64,000 bases of DNA from Alphaproteobacteria bacterium (GTDB lineage: Bacteria > Pseudomonadota > Alphaproteobacteria > Acetobacterales > Acetobacteraceae): the NCBI GenBank assembly GCA_017307285.1, contig JAFKFI010000057.1:1-64000 (forward strand), read 5' to 3'. The translations under genes and the position numbers were made by a program. Shown in pieces: positions 57,373 to 64,000 of the stretch (its first letter is position 1; every line of letters begins with the position of its first letter). The notes beneath the pieces were generated by a model, which had not been told where the DNA came from, made no database searches, and saw only the letters and a list, made by a program, of their open reading frames with translations.

Positions 57373-60300
57373 TCAGTGGAAATCGCGGGTCTTCACTCTG
57401 ATCGTATCGATGTGCAGGTCCCGAATATAGATGTCCCGGGTGCGCAGGCCCTTGGGCGGCAGCGCGCGCGGATCGGGACCGCCGGCGTGCGTGACCTGGT
57501 CGCCGCGTCCATGCGGCACCGGAAACGGCGCGTCGCGGTCGCCGACGCTTGCCAGCTCGGCCGAGAGATCCGTGAAGCGCTGCGCGACGAGATGAACGAC
57601 CTCGCCTTCGCGTTGGATTCTGCCGCGCACGGCGATCATGCCGGCAGAGAGGACGGTGCGGCGGTTGGCCTCGAACACTTGGGGCCAGACGACGAGGTTG
57701 GCGATCCCGGTCTCGTCCTCGAGCGTGATGAACATGACTCCTTTGGCCGAGCCGGGCCTTTGCCGCACCAGCACGATTCCCGCGGCTTCGAGCCAGCGGC
57801 CGTCGCGCGCCTGCATCGCCTCGGAACACGAGATGATCCGACGCCGACGGAGATCATCGCGAAGGAAGGTCGCGGGATGAGCGCGCAGCGAGAGTCCGAC
57901 GTGGCCATAGTCTTCAACCACCTCGCGGCCGGCCGCCATCGGCCGTAGCGACACAGGCGGTTCAATGATCTCGGGGACGCTATCGTTCTCGCGTGCCGAT
58001 GCGGCGGCGAAGAGCGGCAGCGGTTCGTCGCGCAAGGCTTTGATCGCCCAGAGCGCCTCGCGGCGCGCCAGGCCGAAGGCCGCACGAAAGCCGTCCGCCT
58101 CGGCGATCTGCGTCAACGCGGCGACAGGGACGCCGGCCCGGCGCCACAGGTCGTCCACAGACGCGAACGGCCGGTCCGCCCGGCACGCGACGATCGCGGC
58201 GGCATGGGCATTGGCGAGGCCCTTGATCATGCGCAGGCCGAGACGGACGGCGAAGCGATCCTCGTTTTCAGTCGGCTCCAGCGTGCAGTCCCAGCGCGAA
58301 GCGTTGACGCAAACGGGGCGCACCTCGACGCCGTGCGCGATGGCGTCGCGGACGATCTGCGCCGGCGCGTAGAATCCCATGGGCTGGCTGTTGAGTAGCG
58401 CCGCGCAGAAGACATCGGGGTGCCAACATTTGAGCCAGGCGCTGGCATAGGCGATAAGCGCAAAAGAGGCTGCGTGGCTTTCCGGGAATCCGTAGGAGCC
58501 GAAGCCTTCGAGCTGGCGGAACGTCGCCTCGGCGAAATCGCGATCGTAGCCGTTGGCGACCATGCCCTCGATGAGCTTGGTCCTGAACGAACTGACGCCG
58601 CCTGTGTGCTTGAAAGTCGCCATCGACTTGCGCAGCAAGTCGGCCTCGCCCGGCATGAAGCCGGCGCATTCGATGGCGACGCGCATCGCTTGTTCTTGAA
58701 AGAGCGGAACGCCGAGCGTCTTGCCCAGGACTTTCTCGAGCTGCGGCTTCGGGTAGTGGACCGGCTCCAGTCCCTCGCGTCGCCTCAGATAGGGATGCAC
58801 CATGTCACCCTGGATTGGGCCGGGCCGGACGATCGCGACCTGGACGACGAGGTCGTAATAGGTCCGCGGCTTCAGACGCGGCAGCATCGACATCTGTGCC
58901 CGGGATTCGATCTGGAATGTGCCGAGCGTGTCGGCCTTGCGGATCATTGCATAGGTGCGTGGATCCTCTGCGGGGATGGTTGCAAGATCGAGGTTGACGC
59001 CCTTGTGCTCGGCAAGAAGGTCGAGGCCGCGTTTCATGCAGGTCAGCATGCCGAGCGCCAGGACGTCGACCTTCATGAAGCGCAGGGCGCCAATGTCATC
59101 CTTATCCCATTCGATCACCTGGCGATCGATCATCGCAGCCGGCTCGATCGGCACCAGGTCATCGAGGCGGTCGTGCGTCAGCACGAAGCCGCCGGGATGC
59201 TGGCTGAGGTGTCGTGGTGCGCCCATGAGCTGGCGGGCGAGGTCGAGCGCGAGGCGCAGGCGCCGGTCTGCGAGATTGAGATTCAGCTCCGCGACGTGCC
59301 GGTCGGCGACGCCTTCCTCCGACCAGCCCCAGACCTGGCCGGAAAGCGTGCGGATGAGGTCCTCCGGCAACCCGAGCGCCTTCCCCACATCTCTGATGGC
59401 GCCCTTGGTCCGATAGCGGATCACGGTCGAGCACAGCGCGGCATGATCGCGACCGTAGGTGTCGAACACCCACTGCATGACGATCTCACGCCGCTCGTGC
59501 TCGAAGTCGACATCGATGTCGGGCGGCTCGCGCCGCTCCTCCGAGACGAAGCGCTCGAAAAGCAGGTCATTGCGGCCCGGATCGATGCTGGTGATGCCGA
59601 GTACGAAGCACACGGCGCTGTTGGCGGCCGACCCGCGGCCCTGGCACAGGATGTCGCGCGAGCGCGCGAACCTGACGATGCTGTTGACCGTGAGAAAGTA
59701 CGGCGCGTAGGCGAGCTTCTCGATCAGCCTCAGCTCATGCTGAAGGGTCGCGCGCACGCTGTCGGGAAGCCCTTCGGGATATCGCTCGACGGCGCCGGCC
59801 CAGGTGAGCTTCTCCAGCGTCTGTTGCGGCGTAAGAGTAGGGTCGTCGCGCTCTTCCGGATACTGGTAGGCGAGCTCATCGAGCGAGAAGCGGCAGCGCT
59901 CGACGATTTCCAGCGTGTGGACCAGGGCCTCTGGATAGCGGCTGAACAACCGGTGCATTTCTTCAGGCGGCTTCAGATAACGATCGGCGTGACGCTCGCG
60001 ATGATCGCCGAGGTCGTCGATCGTGACGTTGTGGCGAATACAGGTCACGACGTCCTGCAGCATGCGCCGGCTGGGTTCGTGGAACAGGACGTCATTGGTG
60101 ACGACGGTCGGCACGCGCAACTGCGCGGCGAGGTTCGAGAGCTCGTGAAGACGGAGCTGATCGTTCGGCCTACGCCGCAGCGTGAGCGCCAGATAGGCGC
60201 GATCGCCAAAGGCCTCGCGCAGGCGGCGCAGGCGAAGCCCGCATTCGTCGTCGGCGAGGTCTGGCACCAGGACCGCGATGAGCCCCTCGCCATAGACGAC

Positions 60301-60642
60301 GAGATCGCTCCATTCGAGATGGCACTTGGCCTTGCCCGCGCGCTTCTTGCCGATCGAAAGCAGACGGCAGAGCCGTGAATAGGACGGCCGGTCGGTCGGA
60401 TAGACCAGGACAGACATGCCACCCGCAAGATCAAGGCGACATCCGACGACGAGGCGCACGCCTGTCGCCTTCGCCGCCTCATAGGCCCGCATGATGCCGG
60501 CGAACGAATTGCGATCGACCACGGCGAGCGCTTCGATTCCGAGCAAGCCGGCTTGGGAGAACAATTCCTCGGCCGACGACGCGCCGCGCAGGAAGCTGAA
60601 GTGCGAGGTGACCTGAAGCTCGGCGTAGCGCTGGGTGCTCAT
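57373..60642 (-). CDS. dnaE2: Error-prone DNA polymerase DnaE2 (ImuC)
   Basis: A 1089-residue C-family polymerase. The PHP domain ([40 protein letters not shown]) is followed by palm motifs [16 protein letters not shown] and [12 protein letters not shown], the catalytic Asp pair, then fingers and an OB region ([19 protein letters not shown]). The length fits DnaE2. It carries out mutagenic translesion synthesis with ImuA and ImuB. ATG 60642 overlaps the imuB stop. Confidence 0.95.
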   Translation of the reverse strand: MSTQRYAELQVTSHFSFLRGASSAEELFSQAGLLGIEALAVVDRNSFAGIMRAYEAAKATGVRLVVGCRLDLAGGMSVLVYPTDRPSYSRLCRLLSIGKKRAGKAKCHLEWSDLVVYGEGLIAVLVPDLADDECGLRLRRLREAFGDRAYLALTLRRRPNDQLRLHELSNLAAQLRVPTVVTNDVLFHEPSRRMLQDVVTCIRHNVTIDDLGDHRERHADRYLKPPEEMHRLFSRYPEALVHTLEIVERCRFSLDELAYQYPEERDDPTLTPQQTLEKLTWAGAVERYPEGLPDSVRATLQHELRLIEKLAYAPYFLTVNSIVRFARSRDILCQGRGSAANSAVCFVLGITSIDPGRNDLLFERFVSEERREPPDIDVDFEHERREIVMQWVFDTYGRDHAALCSTVIRYRTKGAIRDVGKALGLPEDLIRTLSGQVWGWSEEGVADRHVAELNLNLADRRLRLALDLARQLMGAPRHLSQHPGGFVLTHDRLDDLVPIEPAAMIDRQVIEWDKDDIGALRFMKVDVLALGMLTCMKRGLDLLAEHKGVNLDLATIPAEDPRTYAMIRKADTLGTFQIESRAQMSMLPRLKPRTYYDLVVQVAIVRPGPIQGDMVHPYLRRREGLEPVHYPKPQLEKVLGKTLGVPLFQEQAMRVAIECAGFMPGEADLLRKSMATFKHTGGVSSFRTKLIEGMVANGYDRDFAEATFRQLEGFGSYGFPESHAASFALIAYASAWLKCWHPDVFCAALLNSQPMGFYAPAQIVRDAIAHGVEVRPVCVNASRWDCTLEPTENEDRFAVRLGLRMIKGLANAHAAAIVACRADRPFASVDDLWRRAGVPVAALTQIAEADGFRAAFGLARREALWAIKALRDEPLPLFAAASARENDSVPEIIEPPVSLRPMAAGREVVEDYGHVGLSLRAHPATFLRDDLRRRRIISCSEAMQARDGRWLEAAGIVLVRQRPGSAKGVMFITLEDETGIANLVVWPQVFEANRRTVLSAGMIAVRGRIQREGEVVHLVAQRFTDLSAELASVGDRDAPFPVPHGRGDQVTHAGGPDPRALPPKGLRTRDIYIRDLHIDTIRVKTRDFH

Positions 60643-62162
60643 CCGAACACCCCGTGGAGATACCAGCGATGCGAGCCGGTCGAGGAATCCTCGCCGTCGC
60701 CGGAACGATAGACCCAGTAGCGCTCGCCGGCGTCGTCCTCGATGCGGAAGTAGTCGCGGACGGCTGCGAGCTCGGCGTCCCGCTTCCACCACTCGCCGAA
60801 GACGCGTTCGGGACCGTCGGCGCGCTTCACCCGGCGACGGATGCCGCGCCAGGTGAAGGAAACGGGTGGATGATCCGGCAGGAGAGCAACCGTCTCTATC
60901 GGCTCCGGCCGAGCAAGCAGGCGCGCGGGCCTTGGCCAGTGGTTCGGCCAAGTGGCGTCGCTGTCGGGCGCCATCGCGGGAATGCGGCACACTGAGCGCT
61001 CGGGCACATCGCTCGCGACCGGTGCGATCCGGTAGATCGCGCGCTCGCCGACGCGATTGGCAAGCGTGTCCACCAGGTCCGAAATGTCGGGCGCCGTTTC
61101 GTCGACCAGCGAGCTGATGACCTGCTTGCGCGCAAGCGGCTCGGCGATGGTCGCCGTCAGCGTCATCACCTCGATGCCGAAGCCCGGATCGATCGTCTCG
61201 ATGCGATCGCAGAGCAGCCGAGTCAGGCGCTTGCTGTCCCGCACCGGCTGCGCAGTGCCAACCCGAACGGCCTGGACGCGGTTGTCAACGCGGTGGCACA
61301 GCAGATCCAGTCGTCGCGCGCCAAGACCTTTATCCTCGAGCGCGCCACAGAGGTCGATAACGAGCTTGCCGATATAGCGAGCAATCGTCTCCGCCGCGCC
61401 GATCGGCTCAGCGAAGGCGCGACGTACCTCGATGAGATCGGGCGGTCGGATGGGCTCGATCGGTTCGGCGGCCTGGCCAAGAGCCTGGTCGAGGCGACGT
61501 CCGAGCTCTGGCCCGAACCGCAAGGTCAGCGGGGCGCGCGGCTGTGCAAGCAAGTCACCAACGCGCTCGAAACCGAGCACGCGTAGGTCCGCGGAGATCG
61601 AGACCGGAAGCCGCAGCGCCTCCAGCGGCAACAGGGCGATGGCGGACGCATCGTGTCCGGGCGGTGCGATGAAGGTCGGCCGCGCAGCATAGCGCGCAAT
61701 CGCATGAGCGGCGCCCCAGTTATCGGCGATGGCCGCTCGCGCGGCGACGCGGGACATCGCCAGCCTGCCGATGAGGGCGTCCAGCATCGCCGGCTCACCG
61801 CCATGAAGATGATCGGCGCCGGTCGAGTCGATGACGATGCCGTCCGGCGGGTCGGCTGCGACGACCGGCGCGAAGCGCTGCAGAACCCAAACAGCAAGGC
61901 GGTCCAATGCTTCGGCGTCCGCTGCCGGATTGGCGTCCTGAATGATGAGGCCCGGCACGAGCACCTGGGCCTTGGCGGCCGGCATGCCGACGCGAAGTCC
62001 GGCGGCATGGGCCGCGGCGTCGGCCGCCAGCACGACCCGCCTGCTTCCTTCGCGGCCGATCAGGACGAGCGGCGCCTCAGCCGGAGGCGCCGCGTCGCCA
62101 GCCTTCCGCCGCAGCCGGTCGGTGGACCAGGTCGGCAGGAAGAGCGAGACGACCCGTGTCAT
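60639..62162 (-). CDS. imuB: ImuB, inactive Y-family polymerase homologue
   Basis: A 507-residue protein starting [19 protein letters not shown], where active Y-family enzymes have D-x-D residues. ImuB lacks these and serves as a hub between beta clamp and DnaE2. The later part ([41 protein letters not shown]) is typical. The first 86 bases overlap imuA. Confidence 0.93.
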   Translation of the reverse strand: MTRVVSLFLPTWSTDRLRRKAGDAAPPAEAPLVLIGREGSRRVVLAADAAAHAAGLRVGMPAAKAQVLVPGLIIQDANPAADAEALDRLAVWVLQRFAPVVAADPPDGIVIDSTGADHLHGGEPAMLDALIGRLAMSRVAARAAIADNWGAAHAIARYAARPTFIAPPGHDASAIALLPLEALRLPVSISADLRVLGFERVGDLLAQPRAPLTLRFGPELGRRLDQALGQAAEPIEPIRPPDLIEVRRAFAEPIGAAETIARYIGKLVIDLCGALEDKGLGARRLDLLCHRVDNRVQAVRVGTAQPVRDSKRLTRLLCDRIETIDPGFGIEVMTLTATIAEPLARKQVISSLVDETAPDISDLVDTLANRVGERAIYRIAPVASDVPERSVCRIPAMAPDSDATWPNHWPRPARLLARPEPIETVALLPDHPPVSFTWRGIRRRVKRADGPERVFGEWWKRDAELAAVRDYFRIEDDAGERYWVYRSGDGEDSSTGSHRWYLHGVFG

Positions 62163-62838
62163 CGCATGCCTCCAACTCGAAATCTGCACTTTCACCCGCG
62201 CGAGCGCGGATGAGTTCGACAAGCCAGCGATGCCGGCCAACGCCGGGAACAGGCAGCGGCGTTGATGGCAGCACCGAGACGCGCCACCGCGTCATCGCGG
62301 CTGTCGGCTGCCCGAAATCCGTCGCCTCGGTCTGTCGTCGCCAGCGCCGGAGCGCGATGCCGATGGTGCTCTTGCCCTCGGCGGTGAGCTGAAGCCGACG
62401 CGAGGCGGTCATTGAAAGACGGCCCACCTCGGCGACCACGGCACCGAGGCCGCCATGCCTTAGCCCTTCCTCCATGCAGGCCAGGACGGTCTTGTCGTCG
62501 CCCGCCTCGACATAGATCACGCGGCCCGACGCCAGCCCGGCCTGCGCCAGCGCCGGCGCGAACAAGTCTGGCCGGGTAATGCACCACAGCACCTTGCCCT
62601 TGGTCCGCGCCGCCACGCCGGCTGCGAACAGCGCCGCGGCCGCGCCGTCGACCGCGCCGTTGCCGCCCCCAGCGACCTCGTGGAGAGCGCCGAGCGCCAA
62701 CCCACCTGCCGGAAGGCGGGCGTCGAGTTCAGGGATTTCGAAGGGAAGCACCGACTTGGCGCGCCGGCCGTGGCCCTCGAGGCGGGCGATCCGTTCTCGA
62801 AGCTCTGAAATAGTAAAATGGCCGGCTGGCGCGCTCAT
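62077..62838 (-). CDS. imuA: ImuA, RecA-like mutasome component
   Basis: A 253-residue protein: SELRERIARLEGHGRRAKSVLPFEIPELDARLPAGGLALGALHEVAGGG, GKVLWCITRPDLFAPALAQAGL, YVEAGDDKTVLACMEEGLRHGGLGAVVAEVGRLSMTASRRLQLTAE. This matches ImuA (SulA/RecA-like). It is first in the imuA-imuB-dnaE2 cassette. A perfect LexA box lies 31 bases before ATG 62838. Confidence 0.93.
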   Translation of the reverse strand: MSAPAGHFTISELRERIARLEGHGRRAKSVLPFEIPELDARLPAGGLALGALHEVAGGGNGAVDGAAAALFAAGVAARTKGKVLWCITRPDLFAPALAQAGLASGRVIYVEAGDDKTVLACMEEGLRHGGLGAVVAEVGRLSMTASRRLQLTAEGKSTIGIALRRWRRQTEATDFGQPTAAMTRWRVSVLPSTPLPVPGVGRHRWLVELIRARAGESADFELEACDDTGRLALPADLVHRPAAAEGWRRGASG

Positions 62839-62869
62839 ATCCGCTTGAAATGGTCCGAGGGTGAGATAT

Positions 62870-62884
62870 GTTCTATGTTTGTTC
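62870..62884. promoter_or_regulatory. LexA box controlling imuA-imuB-dnaE2
   Basis: GTTC-TATGTTT-GTTC is a perfect alphaproteobacterial LexA operator. It sits just upstream of imuA in an AT-rich promoter stretch, as expected for this SOS cassette. Confidence 0.9.
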
Positions 62885-63194
62885 TCATTGCCAAAAGAGT
62901 CAATGAGGCTCGGCGAACGGCACCCTCTCGACCACGGCATTGAGGGCGCCGTAAAAAATCTGGAGGAGGACCAGGGAGTTGCTGGCCAACAACATCTGAG
63001 GATCATGGTCGCGCGACGCGACTTCCGGTAGAATCAGGCCGCGATTCGCGGCACGCCTTTGGTCTTAGCGCAGAAAAAATCGCCCGAAGCCCAGATTACC
63101 TTTCCGGCTTCTCCACGACGACGCGATCAAGGTAGTGACGGGCCGGCCATCGGGTCACCCGGTCTGACCGCTGTTGCGAGAGCATGGGGGGACG
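62885..63194. other. Intergenic region between the imu cassette and sigma-factor gene
   Basis: This 310-base stretch lies between the LexA box and the sigma-like gene. A stop-bounded frame on the minus strand (62900-63064) reads LASNSLVLLQIFYGALNAVVERVPFAEP without a clear start or ribosome site. It may be a remnant of a lost gene. No other element was seen. Confidence 0.4.
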
Positions 63195-63986
63195 ATGGCG
63201 CGACCGTTAACGAAAACCGAACCGGACGGGACGCTCTACCGCCGACCTGCGCCTGTCGAGGCGCAGGTCGATGAGGCGGTGCAGCTGAAGTTACCGGATC
63301 TGCGGCGCCGACTCTTGGTCACGGACAGGAATAACGCCGCTTACTTGCGCTCAGAATGCCTGGTGCACCTTCTGCGCCACGGCCGTCGGGCTGGGGATCA
63401 AGCGCTTATGAGCGCGGTGCTGCCGGTCCTGCTTAGTCGATGCGAGGCCAATCTTTTGGTCACCGTTCCTGACGGCCGCATGCCGGATGCAACGAGCCTG
63501 CGCCAGGACATCCTGGATGGGCTCACCGAACTCTTTGTGCTCGACGGCCTGGGAGAGAATCCCGCCGAGCTCGATTTCTATGAATGCCGCTTCAACAAGG
63601 CGTTTCGGACTCTTCGGATCGACGCCGTTCGCCGGGCCGCCCGCCGCAGCAAGGAGATCATCGATGTGGCCGCCCTCCCGCCGTCCGAGGCCGAAGGTGA
63701 GCCCGATGCCTACGAGGATGCGTTCGCGCGCGTCTCGGACGCCTTCAAGGTCTTTCCGACTCAGGAGTGGGATGCTTTCCGGGAACCGTTCCTGAACGCG
63801 ATCGAAGCCTTGCCGCCCGAAGAGCGCGAAGCGGTCATCCTGGTCCATGTCCTCGGCTACAAGGAAGAATCCGAAGACCCGAATGAGGAGACGGCGGCGA
63901 CGCGCTGCAACTGCACCGGACGCACCATTCGCAATCGGCTGACGCGCGCTGCGGGGAAGCTCGCGCGTTTCAAGGAGGATGTATGA
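63195..63986 (+). CDS. Sigma-70-like RNA polymerase sigma factor
   Basis: A 263-residue protein from ATG 63195 (MARPLTKTEPDG). The middle part (LDFYECRFNKAFRTLRIDAVRRAARR) is region-2-like, and ALPPEEREAVILVHVLGYKEESEDPNEETAATRCNCTGRTIRNRLTRA matches the region 4 helix-turn-helix. The N-terminal 60 residues are not diagnostic. It overlaps the next gene by 4 bases (ATGA), so the partner may be its anti-sigma factor or target. Which promoters it reads is unknown. Confidence 0.75.
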   Translation: MARPLTKTEPDGTLYRRPAPVEAQVDEAVQLKLPDLRRRLLVTDRNNAAYLRSECLVHLLRHGRRAGDQALMSAVLPVLLSRCEANLLVTVPDGRMPDATSLRQDILDGLTELFVLDGLGENPAELDFYECRFNKAFRTLRIDAVRRAARRSKEIIDVAALPPSEAEGEPDAYEDAFARVSDAFKVFPTQEWDAFREPFLNAIEALPPEEREAVILVHVLGYKEESEDPNEETAATRCNCTGRTIRNRLTRAAGKLARFKEDV

Positions 63987-64000
63987 CCCAGACCCTCAAC
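63983..64000 (+). CDS. Start of a co-translated gene (partial)
   Basis: An ATG at 63983 overlaps the sigma-factor stop as ATGA, with AAGGAGG ending 5 bases upstream. Only MTQTLN is visible before the window ends, so no function can be given. Confidence 0.6.

Noticed and set aside
62900..63064. Possible small gene on minus (FYGALNAVVERVPFAEP)
   Set aside because: Bounded by stops with no convincing start or ribosome site; recorded only within the intergenic entry.
1..64000. CRISPR arrays, rRNA or tRNA genes
   Set aside because: No regularly spaced identical repeats with unique spacers and no tRNA or rRNA consensus was noticed by eye; a tRNAscan or CRISPR search was not possible.

Overview
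The window looks alphaproteobacterial, most likely from the Hyphomicrobiales (rhizobia or methylobacteria and relatives). It is GC-rich. It carries two LexA operators of the alphaproteobacterial type (direct repeat of GTTC/GAAC with a 7-base spacer). Most of it (about 22-63 kb) is a Trb/TraG-type integrative and conjugative element or plasmid backbone. No integrase, attachment site, tRNA or rRNA was recognised, so neither end of the element is defined here.

Layout. (1) 1-3.8 kb, minus strand: an AbiE toxin-antitoxin pair whose toxin is fused to a WYL-like domain and a zinc finger, followed by a superfamily 2 helicase that runs off the left edge. A G12 tract sits directly before the helicase ATG. 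(2) 4.0-10.5 kb, plus strand: an operon-like cluster of a GTPase-like P-loop protein, a 66-residue protein, a Rad50/SMC-like ATPase, a HEPN-like protein and a PD-(D/E)XK-like nuclease. This is the best candidate for an undescribed, probably defensive, system. (3) 10.6-22 kb: cargo of an AlpA-like protein, a small kinase and its decayed paralogue, three ArsR regulators, two SRPBCC/AHSA1 proteins, an SDR, a RibD-like reductase, LysR regulators (one broken), a phosphoesterase, a DoxX protein and a methyltransferase. (4) 22-32 kb, minus: the mating-pair operon trbBCDEJKLFGI plus a DUF2274 protein, with trbL frameshifted. (5) 32-41.7 kb: CopG-type regulator, TraG, relaxase, possible oriT, lytic transglycosylase, TraF peptidase, DUF736, DUF2840, a broken parA, three iterons, repA and regulators. 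(6) 42-55 kb: an XRE regulator inside a 28-bp palindrome, a second DUF736, DUF2493, Toprim primase, strawberry-notch helicase/methylase, ParB, DUF2958 and ArdC. Several are preceded by look-alike RNA leaders. (7) 55-63 kb: two divergent SRAP genes around a LexA box, an NHEJ-type ligase and the imuA-imuB-dnaE2 mutasome under a second LexA box. (8) Right edge: a sigma-70-like factor and the start of a co-translated gene.

Working together: TraG, the relaxase and Trb would process and transfer DNA. RepA with iterons and the Par proteins would maintain it. ArdC, DUF2958, the strawberry-notch protein and SRAP would help it establish in a new host. The SOS cassette would give damage-induced mutagenesis and repair. 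Reading frames are broken in trbL, parA, a DUF2285-type gene and one LysR gene. Two of the four breaks are single-base indels (one in a G run) and could be sequence errors. The other two are deletions. Taken at face value the element would be transfer-defective.
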